From NCBI GenBank assembly GCA_012518185.1, contig JAAYTA010000031.1:1-34305 (forward strand): DNA of 34,305 nucleotides, read 5' to 3'. Position 1 is the first letter of the stretch. The number at the start of each line of letters is the position of its first letter. The position numbers and the translations under genes were made by a program. Shown piece after piece: positions 16,874 through 26,083 of the stretch. The stretch is from Methanobacteriota archaeon (lineage in GTDB: Archaea; Thermoplasmatota; Thermoplasmata; Methanomassiliicoccales; Methanomassiliicoccaceae). The notes under the pieces are model-generated. The model did not search any database. It worked only from the letters and a program-made list of their open reading frames with translations, and was not told the DNA's origin.

Positions 16874-18697
16874 ATGAAACATAGGGTGACCTTCTTCCCA
16901 GGCAATGTTGCAGTAGATGTAAACAATAATGAGACCATCCTTGATGCTGCAGTGGCTGCCGATGTGTATATTGATGCCTCTTGCGGGGGGGAAGGCACCT
17001 GTGGGAAATGTCGCGTAATTATAGAAGGCCCTCATAATGGATCTGTCGATAAGAATGGATATGTCCTCGCTTGTCAGACTAGTCCCAAAGGTGAATTGAG
17101 CGTATTTGTACCAACTAGGGACGAATCACGTGTTGGAAAGATACATGGATCCTATTCTAATGCTATATTCAAAGTTGATAAGCCACTGGTAGAGAATATA
17201 TTGGCTGAAATGAGGGCTCCATCATTAGACGATAATCTCGCTGATCTCGAAAGATTAAAGTGTGCAATTGATCAGCCCGATGTTGAAATTTCACTATCAG
17301 CATTACAATCCCTTCCCGATATATTACGTTCTTCAAATTGGTGCATAAACACAGCAGTAGCCCATACTGGGAATTCTAGAGAGATAATTGATATATTCTC
17401 ATCTAAACATGACAAGAATATTGGAGTTGCGATTGATATCGGCACAACGACAGTGGCTCTAGAATTAATCGATCTCAATACAGGTGCAGTCATTGCTCAA
17501 GCATCGGATTACAATCGTCAGATAATAGTTGGAGAAGATGTATTAGCTCGTATAGCTTATGTAGAGGAGAGAGGTCCTAAACGTCTTCAAGATCTTATAA
17601 TCAAAACTATAAATCAATTAATTGAGAATATTCGATTTGTTGATGAAGATCGCGTAGGAAGTAATCAGGTAGCTCATGATATTAGGGCATTATCAGTTGG
17701 AGCGAATCCAGCAATGTTGAGCCTATTTCTTGGCCTTGATCCCACTAATATAAGATATGAACCATACATACCAGTAGCTCATGAACCTCCGATCTTTAGA
17801 GCATCTGATATAGGATTAAATATTCATCCCAATTCTCCAATTTATTGTATACCTGGTCGCGCTGCATATGTGGGAGGAGATGTTACTGCTGATATATTAT
17901 TATCCGGAATGCATCTTAAAAATGAATTATCACTCCTAATAGATGTTGGAACTAATGGGGAGGTAGTTCTGGGAAATCGAGAATGGATGGTAACATGTTC
18001 TACTTCTGCAGGTCCTGCATTCGAAGGCGGAGATATATCTTGCGGCATGAGGGCCATGAGCGGAGCAATCGACTCTGTCGAGATTTCAGGTGGAGATCTG
18101 CAGATAAATACCATTGATTCCCAAGATCCAGTAGGAATATGTGGCTCCGGCCTCATCGATCTAGTGGCTCAAATGTTCAAAGATAATTGGATCGATCGTA
18201 AAGGAAATATTGTAATAGAAGATTCAGAAAGACTCTACTATCATGACGAAGTGGCATCGGCCCTTATTCATTCTGGAGAAAATACCATATCAATCAATGA
18301 GGACGATATTGCCAATATCTTACGGACAAAGGCAGCAATATATGCAGGTTGTTCAGTCCTACTCAGTAGTATGGGTATGGAGTTCAATGATGTAGAAAAG
18401 ATCTACATTGCAGGAGGGTTCGGAAGTCATATAAATATCGATAATGCTCAACTGATCGGACTTCTGCCTGATCTTCCTAGAGAGCGTTTTGAATTCATTG
18501 GTAATGGATCTTTGGGAGGGGCGAGATTGTGTCTTATATCTGCCGACGCCAGAAAGGCAGCACACTCAATATTTGAATCTATGACTTATTTAGATCTGTC
18601 CTCTTCACCAGCGTTCTTCGACCAGTATTCTTCAGCATTATTCCTTCCTCACACAGATTTGGATCAGTTTCCATCAATCATCAGGCGGATGAAGTAG
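16874..18697 (+). CDS. RACo/RamA-type corrinoid protein reductive activator
   Basis: Predicted ATP-dependent activator that reduces inactive Co(II) corrinoid proteins to Co(I). The N-terminal 2Fe-2S ferredoxin domain has CGGEGTCGKC plus a later Cys in LACQTSP (C37, C43, C46, C67 from this start). A linker follows, then an ASKHA ATPase domain: GVAIDIGTTTVALELID, LLIDVGTNGEVVLGN, TSAGPAFEGGDISCGMRAMSGAID, GICGSGLID and IYIAGGFGSHINI. The ferredoxin is N-terminal, as in bacterial RACo, whereas Methanosarcina RamA carries C-terminal 4Fe-4S clusters. I start at ATG 16874 because the ferredoxin fold begins there; the track TTG at 16820 adds 18 residues without match. No methyltransferase or corrinoid protein lies in the window, so its partner is unknown. 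Confidence 0.9.
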   Translation: MKHRVTFFPGNVAVDVNNNETILDAAVAADVYIDASCGGEGTCGKCRVIIEGPHNGSVDKNGYVLACQTSPKGELSVFVPTRDESRVGKIHGSYSNAIFKVDKPLVENILAEMRAPSLDDNLADLERLKCAIDQPDVEISLSALQSLPDILRSSNWCINTAVAHTGNSREIIDIFSSKHDKNIGVAIDIGTTTVALELIDLNTGAVIAQASDYNRQIIVGEDVLARIAYVEERGPKRLQDLIIKTINQLIENIRFVDEDRVGSNQVAHDIRALSVGANPAMLSLFLGLDPTNIRYEPYIPVAHEPPIFRASDIGLNIHPNSPIYCIPGRAAYVGGDVTADILLSGMHLKNELSLLIDVGTNGEVVLGNREWMVTCSTSAGPAFEGGDISCGMRAMSGAIDSVEISGGDLQINTIDSQDPVGICGSGLIDLVAQMFKDNWIDRKGNIVIEDSERLYYHDEVASALIHSGENTISINEDDIANILRTKAAIYAGCSVLLSSMGMEFNDVEKIYIAGGFGSHINIDNAQLIGLLPDLPRERFEFIGNGSLGGARLCLISADARKAAHSIFESMTYLDLSSSPAFFDQYSSALFLPHTDLDQFPSIIRRMK

Positions 18698-18722
18698 CGA
18701 TCATGCATATGCCATGGAAGGA

Positions 18723-18730
18723 TTATATAT
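18723..18730 (+). promoter_or_regulatory. TATA box for the geranylgeranyl reductase gene
   Basis: TTATATAT is centred 26 bp before the ATG at 18752. This is the spacing expected for a leaderless archaeal transcript, so the gene probably has its own promoter despite the short gap after the activator gene. Confidence 0.6.
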
Positions 18731-18751
18731 CGCTGCCAGCTTGTTCAGGAT

Positions 18752-19918
18752 ATGGATCCGCAGCTGATGATAATCGGAGGCGGACCGTCTGGCTCCACTA
18801 TGGCCACTCACGTTAATGATATAGATAGCGTCATAGTGGAAGAACATACAGCGGTCGGCTCGCCCATCCAGTGCACTGGGCTGGTGCACCCTCGAGTGGT
18901 AGATATGGCTTCTGCATCTGAGACCATACTCAATACCATAACTGGCTTCAAATTATTTTTTCCAGGAGGCCGCGTATTAGAGGTCTCATCAAATGATCCT
19001 AAAGCGCTAGCCATTGATCGTAAGCAGTTTGATGAGATTTTATCAGATCATGCTATTGAGAATGGATCGAAATTATTAGTGAGTCATCGATTCGAAGGAT
19101 TCAAACGAGTTGGAAATGCTCTTAAAGTCCATCTGAGCAGTTCAGATGGACCTAGATACATGAATACGTCGTTATTAGTAGGTGCTGACGGTTACAAGTC
19201 GATGGTGGGGAAGAGTGCTGGACTCAATGCTTGCCGAGAGACTGTTCGAGGCATACAAACAGAGTTAGATATCTGTTTAGAAGAGCAAGATAAGGTCGAA
19301 GTATATATTGGAAATAATATCGCACCTGGATTTTTTGCCTGGGTACTTCCTTGCGGTGAGCGAACTCGTGTTGGACTATGTGTTTCTAGAAAATACGGTA
19401 CTCCTAACCAATATCTCACTACTTTTCTAAAACGTCGCGGATTAGATAAAGCAAAGAGAGTTGAATTGAATGCCGGTGTAATTCCAATCGGCCCACCTAA
19501 GAAAACCGTTACAGATAATATACTCCTGATCGGTGACGCTGCAGCTCAGGTAAAACCACTATCTGGTGGCGGACTATTCCTAGGTATGCGTTCGGCGAAA
19601 AAGGCTGCAAAGGTGGCTATGAATTCCATTGCTGAGGAGGATTTTTCAGAACGATCATTGTCTAATTATGAGGGAGCATGGCGATCTGAATTGGGTAAAG
19701 AGATTGAACGTGGGATCCTAATGCGTAAGGTATTCACTAGTATGTCTGATAAGAAGCTAGACAAGATAGGAGAGATAATGGATCGTGATGATGTGAAGGA
19801 GATCTTAGCTACTGGAGATATAGATTATCCTTCTAATTTGGCAGCACCTCTACTCAAAACTGTACCATCTTTGATTAAATTCTCTCCTCACGTAATTGGG
19901 CAATTACTCCGACGTTAA
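18752..19918 (+). CDS. Geranylgeranyl reductase family flavoprotein
   Basis: FAD-dependent reductase that saturates the geranylgeranyl chains of archaeal ether lipids or related isoprenoids. MIIGGGPSGSTMATHV (residues 6-21) is the FAD-binding dinucleotide fold. IQCTGLVHPR, LLVGADGYKSMVGKSAG, GFFAWVLPCGERTRVGLCVS and NILLIGDAAAQVKPLSGGGLFLGMRSA are the conserved family blocks. At 388 aa it has the usual length. Some members act on quinones or other polyprenyl groups, so membrane lipid saturation is the likely but unproven substrate class. The Taw2-like gene follows after 29 bp. Confidence 0.9.
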   Translation: MDPQLMIIGGGPSGSTMATHVNDIDSVIVEEHTAVGSPIQCTGLVHPRVVDMASASETILNTITGFKLFFPGGRVLEVSSNDPKALAIDRKQFDEILSDHAIENGSKLLVSHRFEGFKRVGNALKVHLSSSDGPRYMNTSLLVGADGYKSMVGKSAGLNACRETVRGIQTELDICLEEQDKVEVYIGNNIAPGFFAWVLPCGERTRVGLCVSRKYGTPNQYLTTFLKRRGLDKAKRVELNAGVIPIGPPKKTVTDNILLIGDAAAQVKPLSGGGLFLGMRSAKKAAKVAMNSIAEEDFSERSLSNYEGAWRSELGKEIERGILMRKVFTSMSDKKLDKIGEIMDRDDVKEILATGDIDYPSNLAAPLLKTVPSLIKFSPHVIGQLLRR

Positions 19919-19947
19919 CAATCTACGATCAGATCTGGAATGAGATT

Positions 19948-20967
19948 ATGCTCCTAGCTAGGGTAATTCGTGATGAGGCGGAAGCTTTCCGAAAAAAATT
20001 AGCTCGTAGAGGTATGGTACGCAAAGACCGACGAATATTTGAGAGAAATGGTGCAGTCCTCATCCCCTTACACGACAGTGTCGATGTTGATTACGTGATA
20101 TCTCTGGGAGGTAGTATCGAAGAAGGCGAGGCAATGGCGAGAGAGTGCTATAAATCTCCATTTGAGATAGCGTGTGAGCTAATTTCTCGCCCAACTATAA
20201 ATGAGATGCTACCTCGAAAATGGGAAAAAGTAGGCGATGTTCTCATATTGAGACTTTTAGAGGATCTCATGCCATACAGGGAAGAGATCGCACGTGCATA
20301 TGCACAAGCAGTAGGTGCTCGAGCAGTTCTTCGAGATACCGGACACATCAATGGAATTCATCGTCGTCCAGTAATGGAGTTGTTATATGGTAATCATACA
20401 GAGACTGTGCATTTTGAAAATGGACTATATTATAAGATAGATGCCGCAAATCTGATGTTTTCGTCAGGGAACATAGATGAGAAATTACGCATAGCGTCAT
20501 TAGATTGTAGTGGAGAAATAGTAGTCGATATGTTTGCAGGCATAGGTTATTGGACCCTTCCATTCGCTGTTCACACTAATGTTAAAAAAATCATTGCTTG
20601 CGAAATTAATCCTCTGGCATTTAGTTACCTTAAAGAAAACATTTTTCTAAATCATGTGGAGGAGGTCGTACAGCCAATATTGGGTGATAATCGAAACTTG
20701 CCTGGGAAAGAATTTGCCGATCGAATTATGATGGGGTATGTTCAGACTACTCATAAATTTCTAGATAAGGCTTTTTCTCTAGTGCGCCCTGGAGGAATAA
20801 TACACTATCAAGATACATTTCCACTAGCAGTATGTCCAGATCGTGCGATCGAATATCTTGAACAAGCTGCTAAGGGGCGACGTATAGAGATATTATTCAT
20901 TAGGGAAATTAAATCCTATTCTCCCGGAGTGTCTCATATGGCATTCGACGTTAGAGTTCTAGATTAG
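19948..20967 (+). CDS. taw2: TYW2/Trm5-family tRNA-Phe G37 modification enzyme (Taw2-like)
   Basis: SAM-dependent enzyme of the Trm5/TYW2 superfamily. DAANLMFSSGNIDEKLRIA, VVDMFAGIGYWTLPFAV (SAM loop), CEINPLAFSYLKENIFLNHV, and MMGYVQTTHKFLDKAFSLVRPGGIIHYQDT are visible in order. The last block resembles Taw2, which transfers the aminocarboxypropyl group in wyosine synthesis, more than the N-P-P-A/M-N-L-P motif of Trm5 methyltransferases. I therefore favour Taw2, with Trm5 as the alternative. Length 339 aa fits either. Its TAG stop overlaps by 4 bp the end of the convergent 505-aa gene. Confidence 0.8.
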   Translation: MLLARVIRDEAEAFRKKLARRGMVRKDRRIFERNGAVLIPLHDSVDVDYVISLGGSIEEGEAMARECYKSPFEIACELISRPTINEMLPRKWEKVGDVLILRLLEDLMPYREEIARAYAQAVGARAVLRDTGHINGIHRRPVMELLYGNHTETVHFENGLYYKIDAANLMFSSGNIDEKLRIASLDCSGEIVVDMFAGIGYWTLPFAVHTNVKKIIACEINPLAFSYLKENIFLNHVEEVVQPILGDNRNLPGKEFADRIMMGYVQTTHKFLDKAFSLVRPGGIIHYQDTFPLAVCPDRAIEYLEQAAKGRRIEILFIREIKSYSPGVSHMAFDVRVLD

Positions 20968-22481
20968 GCCTGTAAGGGTTTTTCTCCACTCCCTGATGCC
21001 TCCATCAACAATGATAGAGCTTCATGATACTCGTCTCCTACAGAGGATATTAATCTCCTTACGAAAGGTGTCAAATAGTTACCAAAATCCATCTCTTCAC
21101 GTGTGAATTGCCATGACATAGATGAGGCTTCTTCTGTCGCCATTAGAAATGCATAGGATATTGAGCGGAGGGAGTGATTAATTCCTCTTGATTTTTTAAC
21201 ATATCTAGATACAGATGCCTTTCCCTCAACGAGATATAATCTAGCTAATTTATCTGCATGTGCTGCAGCCGGACCTAAGTTGACATATTGCGGAAGTTGG
21301 GAAATTATCCCTTTTGCACGCTCTAATTTTTTAGCTTCTGCTATCGTCTGAGCAGGAGTTAGTTGACGATCAGATTTGAGAATATCTTCAAGAACTTCCG
21401 GAGAAGTTACCTGCGCTAGTAATTCTTCACTATATTCTTCCCATAAATCAGCTAACAAGTTAGCCGCCTGATCAGATCTTGTAACTATTGCCATGGGGTG
21501 TTTAGATAGGAACCCAGATATTGCTTCAATTTCTGCATCTCCGCCTCGTAGATTGGCCAGAAAAGTTGAGCGATCCTCCCCTAAACACCTATCTCCAATT
21601 ATGTAGATCTCTTTTCCCGAGTCCTGAATCATCTTAAGGCGTTCAGAGGCATTCTTTTTCAAAAGATCAGTGTCAGTCAAATCTCCTCTACGATATTGGG
21701 CTAATATGTCAGTGCTTATTGTTAACTCTTGATTGAGATCTAGATGCTCTCCACGTAGCTGGAATGATACTTCTGCTTCAAAATCATCAATTGGATCTGA
21801 AGCCGCAATACGGCTGGCTAAGGTATGAATGATGTTAGTGTCTGTGGCGCATTCAGAACATATACTTACGGTAGTGTCGGCACTTCTCCATCTAATTTTT
21901 AGATGCTCTATTGCATCGGGATGGGGGCATTGCCCTTTATCATCTAATTCATACGGTAGAAGGGCTAGCGCTTCCTTCACATATTGACTAGGAGGATTTG
22001 GACCATCAGGAGAGCAATATGCATGATTTTCCATTGAATATATGTGGAGACGTTTACGTTTAGCTATCTTCCAGAAGGCCATGAGCCTAAATTCTGGATC
22101 ATCAAAATTTTGTACCCCAATGAGTACATCTCTTTCGACCTTGCCTCGGACAGCATAACTCACTTCACCCATAGGAGTCCTTGCCGCTGCTAGGTATGGT
22201 ACCTTTCCTGATTCAGCAAGAGAGATCGTGGCTGCATACGCACGAACTAATTGATCTCCCCACTTCATGGCAAAATCTAGCTTCTTAGGGTCGTTCTTAT
22301 TGGCTGATACCTTATGCATCTTCTCTACTGATGTACGTATCGGACATCGGCGACAATTGCGAGCACACTCTGGCATGAGTAGTTTCGGATCATCGGCCAA
22401 CCGGCGGGATCTTTCTAAAATATCCTTTTCCAGTGATTTTGGAGTCTTTTTTACGCCTCTGAACCGGGCCCTCCTTCGCAT
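20964..22481 (-). CDS. Unrecognised 505-aa protein with Cys clusters
   Basis: I do not recognise this family. The N-terminal 35 residues are strongly basic (RRRARFRGVKKTPKS), suggesting nucleic-acid contact. ECARNCRRCPI (about 38-48) and CSECATD plus isolated HAYCSP and GQCPHP could form one or two metal sites. The middle is mixed alpha/beta with YIIGDRCLGEDRSTFLANLRGGDAEIEA and HPMAIVTRSD. The C-terminal 150 residues are mostly helical (SLRSISYAFLMATEEASS...). No membrane segment is seen. TTTAAAAC centred about 27 bp before the ATG fits a leaderless start. Codon use looks like the neighbours. It is probably a lineage-restricted archaeal protein; no function is claimed. Confidence 0.75.
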   Translation of the reverse strand: MRRRARFRGVKKTPKSLEKDILERSRRLADDPKLLMPECARNCRRCPIRTSVEKMHKVSANKNDPKKLDFAMKWGDQLVRAYAATISLAESGKVPYLAAARTPMGEVSYAVRGKVERDVLIGVQNFDDPEFRLMAFWKIAKRKRLHIYSMENHAYCSPDGPNPPSQYVKEALALLPYELDDKGQCPHPDAIEHLKIRWRSADTTVSICSECATDTNIIHTLASRIAASDPIDDFEAEVSFQLRGEHLDLNQELTISTDILAQYRRGDLTDTDLLKKNASERLKMIQDSGKEIYIIGDRCLGEDRSTFLANLRGGDAEIEAISGFLSKHPMAIVTRSDQAANLLADLWEEYSEELLAQVTSPEVLEDILKSDRQLTPAQTIAEAKKLERAKGIISQLPQYVNLGPAAAHADKLARLYLVEGKASVSRYVKKSRGINHSLRSISYAFLMATEEASSMSWQFTREEMDFGNYLTPFVRRLISSVGDEYHEALSLLMEASGSGEKPLQA

Positions 22482-22874
22482 GAGTTCCCCTAAGGGCCCG
22501 GGTGTTTAAAACGTTCGCTCTTGGGACCTAAATTGACAATAGTGTGGAGTATGTTTCTGATGGAGCGTTTCAAAATGAGTATATCAATTTAGCAATAGAA
22601 GGAGTATTAGATATGTTCATCAAACAATGACATTAGATAGATAAAACTTGCTTGAAATTACAACATATGCTAATGATGCTCAATAGATATGCGATTTATC
22701 ACTAGTATCGCGAACATTGATTAGTTATTAAGATTTTATAATACAATATATCCAGATATCTAGTGAAATAAGATGCGCCAACTCGCCTTGCTGGCTTATC
22801 TCTATGATTGTTTCGCTGCTTGCATAGACTATATTGATATTTATTGAAACTTATTAATCATATTTTACATTCTA
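22482..22874. other. Gene-poor spacer between the 505-aa gene and the ABC exporter
   Basis: The 393 bp contain the TATA-like TTTAAAAC at 22505-22512 for the 505-aa gene and otherwise AT-rich DNA. A short open stretch on the plus strand (about 22541-22630, encoding VEYVSDGAFQNEYINLAIEG then a stop) reads like protein but has no start signal. It may be a gene remnant or chance. Confidence 0.5.
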
Positions 22875-24728
22875 TCAGTTCGATTGATAGAGTTCATAAT
22901 AATTTCCTCTTAATTGTATTAATTCATTATGGCTGCCACACTCTACTATTCTTCCATTGCTCATTACATGAATAGTATCAGCATTTCTGATAGTCGAGAG
23001 ACGATGAGCTATGATAAATGTAGTAATCGATTCCGATATACGGTTTATCGATTCTTGAACAATTGCTTCGGATTTGTTATCTAGATTGCTAGTCGCCTCA
23101 TCAAGCACCAATATTTCTGGATCCCTGACCAGTGCACGGGCAATAGCGATCCGTTGCTTTTCGCCACCAGATAATTTTAAGCCCTGATCCCCAACGACCG
23201 TATCATAACCATTCGGTAGCGAAGTAATGAAGTCATGAATATTAGCTCTCTTCGCCGCAATCATCACTTGCTCATCATCATGATCGCCGCCAAATGCTAT
23301 ATTATCTTTTATAGATGCATTATAGATAAATGTATCTTGGCCAACGTAGCCTACCTTTTCTAAGAATGTAGTTATATCGTATTCTCTTAGATCAATATTA
23401 TTTATTAAGATTCTACCATCAGTCACATCATAGTATCGCAAGAGCAGCGATATGATGGTCGACTTTCCTGATCCAGAGTGACCCACTAGTGCGGTGACCT
23501 TATTCTTAGGAATAGTTAGATTTAGATTCTTAATTAAATATTGACCTTCATAATAATTAAAATTGACATCTTCAAATACTATATTAGATGTTAGTGAGTT
23601 GAATTTTTCAGTACCGTTCTTAATCGTCTCATATTGTGAATCGTTCAGAAAATGATGGATGCGCTCAAGATCTGCATAGGAATCCATTATCATCATGTTG
23701 TGAGAGCCTACATTAGATAGACGAGGTAATATTTTCAACGCGGAGAATGCAAATGTACCAATTAATGGTATGACATATATGAATTGATCCTGATGTATAT
23801 AATACAGCACAATCACTATTACAGCTATTGCAGTGAAGAATACCATCTGCAGTAGCGCCATTGGAAGTGACTCGGTGAATCGATATCGTACGTATTTATC
23901 CCAGTAGTTACGAAGTGCCAGCATGTATTGCTTTCTCCAATGTTCATCAGCATTTACGGCACGTATCTGTCTGAGTCCTTGTACATATTGTGATATAACT
24001 GTATTTTCGGATGAAATCGACCTAAGTTGTACTCGCCCTATAAAATACGATATTCGACTTCCGACTATTCGAACAAGTAATATAAATGCGATCCCGCCGA
24101 CAAGTAATATGGCTGTTGCAGTAGGGCTTACCATGAATAGCCCAATTGATATCATAAGAACGACGACGAAGTCGGAAAACATTCTGGTAGAGTAGTCCAA
24201 AAATGTCCTAATTTTTCCAGGTGACGTAATCACATTATAGAGTACATCGCCTTGCTTATTATCTACGAAATAGCGATAATCATTATCTCGCAGCTTATCA
24301 AAGATCGATTCCTTAGTACTAACAATTACTGCTTTGGTGAACCGAAGAGTTATCCATTTGTAAACTATAGTAACTAGGAACGTAAGAATTACAAAGACTA
24401 TGAAGAGTAGAGAAAATGTAACTATCTCAGGGAGTTGAACAATATTTAATGCCACACCATAAATGGGCTCTAGAAATGGTATTCCAACGTCCTGTAGATC
24501 GAAAGATGCATTAAGTATCGGATATAGCAACACTATCTGTAGAGTTTCCATCATGCCAAGGAGTATACTGAAGGCTGCTAGAGCGACGATATATTGTTTG
24601 AAGTCTTTAGAATAGAAATGCAGAATCTTAAGAGGCTTGTGATACCTTTTTGGCCCCCTCATTAGAAATGATATCATGCCTCGCTTCATCCGTGAAATAA
24701 GATCGAGACGAGTCGCCTGGCCTAGCAT
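22875..24728 (-). CDS. ABC transporter, fused permease-ATPase (exporter type)
   Basis: A half-transporter of 617 aa that would work as a homodimer. About six hydrophobic segments lie between residues 45 and 340 (e.g. IVALAAFSILLGMM, FSLLFIVFVILTFLVTIVY, AIAVIVIVLYY). The ATPase domain starts near 390, with Walker A GHSGSGKST (about 416-424), Q-loop VGYVGQDTFIYNAS, signature LSGGEKQR, Walker B EILVLDEATSNLD and H-loop IIAHRLSTI. The layout resembles bacterial lipid-linked oligosaccharide or polysaccharide flippases (MsbA/PglK-like). The substrate cannot be told. GGATGA upstream of the ATG may be the ribosome binding site. It stands alone between two spacers of over 350 bp. Confidence 0.92.
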   Translation of the reverse strand: MLGQATRLDLISRMKRGMISFLMRGPKRYHKPLKILHFYSKDFKQYIVALAAFSILLGMMETLQIVLLYPILNASFDLQDVGIPFLEPIYGVALNIVQLPEIVTFSLLFIVFVILTFLVTIVYKWITLRFTKAVIVSTKESIFDKLRDNDYRYFVDNKQGDVLYNVITSPGKIRTFLDYSTRMFSDFVVVLMISIGLFMVSPTATAILLVGGIAFILLVRIVGSRISYFIGRVQLRSISSENTVISQYVQGLRQIRAVNADEHWRKQYMLALRNYWDKYVRYRFTESLPMALLQMVFFTAIAVIVIVLYYIHQDQFIYVIPLIGTFAFSALKILPRLSNVGSHNMMIMDSYADLERIHHFLNDSQYETIKNGTEKFNSLTSNIVFEDVNFNYYEGQYLIKNLNLTIPKNKVTALVGHSGSGKSTIISLLLRYYDVTDGRILINNIDLREYDITTFLEKVGYVGQDTFIYNASIKDNIAFGGDHDDEQVMIAAKRANIHDFITSLPNGYDTVVGDQGLKLSGGEKQRIAIARALVRDPEILVLDEATSNLDNKSEAIVQESINRISESITTFIIAHRLSTIRNADTIHVMSNGRIVECGSHNELIQLRGNYYELYQSN

Positions 24729-25086
24729 GATGTCATCCTACTATTAGCATTAGTTCGAACGTCATTACTTCCACCATATAGTTAATGTTAGACATTATAC
24801 TGATCCTTGCCATATATACATGAAGCTCATTGAGATTGTGTGGCAAACTACCATTACTTCATAGACTGAGAGACTTAGTCAACCTTATTACTGTAGCTCT
24901 TTATATCCTAATTAACCATCACATATCATAATGTAGTGATAAAGGATTCTTATATATCATTCATATAAATATATGCATCAATTATAATCAATATGCGAGA
25001 GTATCCATATCTATCGTATGATAATGTCCAATATATCTCGCTAGAAGGCTTTTTATCAGCGCATCCTATTCTAGCACTGGGATGCA
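24729..25086. other. Intergenic region between divergent ABC and DUF835 genes
   Basis: The 358 bp hold both outward promoters. AT-rich boxes such as TTATATAT near 24950 and CTTTTTATCA at 25047-25056 (for DUF835) are visible. GACTGAG-AGA-CTTAGTC near 24864 forms a small imperfect hairpin. No gene, tRNA or repeat was found. Confidence 0.5.
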
Positions 25087-25791
25087 TTGACAGAAGGGCG
25101 GGATTTCTACCGAGGCTTCATAAAAGGTTATGAAGAAGGCCTAAACCGCGCATGGGATGAATTAATCGGACTAACGACTAGGGGTTACTCTCCTCGCGAG
25201 ATACAGGTCTTAGCAAGAAGTAAAAGGCAATCTATTCCTAAACTATTAAGGGAACGTAAGGCTAGAGTAAGAGATGAAGCAGGTGTAGACTTATTCGGGA
25301 ATACTTCTACCGCTACAAAATCTAGAGTTACTCCAGGCAGGGCATTTTTAATAGAATCGGGAATGCCAGTAGCAGTGGGAGTTTTCAACGATCTTCTAGA
25401 AAGTGGTTATGAAGGATTAGTGATATCAAGAAAATATCCTGGAGACATTAAGGAGTACTTTTTGGGTGAGCCACAAATGATGTGGCTAACACGTCAAGAA
25501 GGAGGAAGGGATGTTGGATACTCGTGTCTCTCGCCATCTACTCAGGGGATTATAAGCAGCGTTGCTATAAAATTCATGGAGGAGGGAGATCACCGCGTAG
25601 TTATGTTTGAAGGAGTGGATTATATTCTATTACAGAGCGGCGATTTTCAGAGTGTAGCTAGATTCTTACATGGACTGATAGATCATGCAATCTCTACTCG
25701 CAGTGTTCTCCTCATACCTATAAACCCCTCCGCTTTTGAAGAAAGAGATTTGAGAAGATTGGAAAATATAGCTTATGTTCTATCAGCTTGA
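25087..25791 (+). CDS. DUF835 domain protein
   Basis: A 234-aa cytoplasmic protein of unknown function. The C-terminal part from about residue 82 matches DUF835: [78 protein letters not shown] and [19 protein letters not shown]. From general knowledge DUF835 is archaeal, common in Thermoplasmatota and Thermococci, and often attached to sensor modules. The N-terminal 80 residues here are helical and charged, with no recognisable sensor. The start is a TTG without a clear ribosome binding site. Its end overlaps alba by 19 bp tail to tail. Confidence 0.8.
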   Translation: MTEGRDFYRGFIKGYEEGLNRAWDELIGLTTRGYSPREIQVLARSKRQSIPKLLRERKARVRDEAGVDLFGNTSTATKSRVTPGRAFLIESGMPVAVGVFNDLLESGYEGLVISRKYPGDIKEYFLGEPQMMWLTRQEGGRDVGYSCLSPSTQGIISSVAIKFMEEGDHRVVMFEGVDYILLQSGDFQSVARFLHGLIDHAISTRSVLLIPINPSAFEERDLRRLENIAYVLSA

Positions 25792-26066
25792 CGAGATAAT
25801 GTAATGGAAATAGACGATACTCGGAATGTACGGCCATCATTAGATGCTACTTCCTCAGTACTTATGGATATGTCAGCCACTTCAGCATCTCTGGCATAAC
25901 GTCTCCTCACTATTTCAGCCACATCTACGGCCTTGCTTATGGCCTTTCCCCTTGCCTTAATTAGAACTTCGGTCGATCCGAATTTAAACTGCGTTACCAC
26001 TGCTAAGACATAATTGGAAGTGGGCTTAGATCCCACGAAAACAGTATTTTGATCACTTGCCTGCAT
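25773..26066 (-). CDS. albA: Alba chromatin protein
   Basis: Small dimeric DNA/RNA-binding protein that coats archaeal chromatin. [45 protein letters not shown] and the C-terminal strand pair match the family. The Lys next to Ser in GSKPTSNY is the acetylatable binding-loop Lys region. At 97 aa it is complete. AAGGAG precedes the ATG. It follows the HTH regulator by 17 bp, so it is probably the last gene of the gdhA operon. Confidence 0.95.
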   Translation of the reverse strand: MQASDQNTVFVGSKPTSNYVLAVVTQFKFGSTEVLIKARGKAISKAVDVAEIVRRRYARDAEVADISISTEEVASNDGRTFRVSSISITLSRQADRT

Positions 26067-26083
26067 CGTTTCTCCTTATGTGA

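Noticed and set aside
17842-18156. 104-aa minus-strand ORF inside the corrinoid activator gene
   Set aside because: Antisense to the ASKHA domain with its conserved motifs; no independent support.
22613-22630. Five-codon ORF (MFIKQ) after an AAGGAG site
   Set aside because: Too short to argue for; the ribosome-site match is likely chance in AT-rich spacer.
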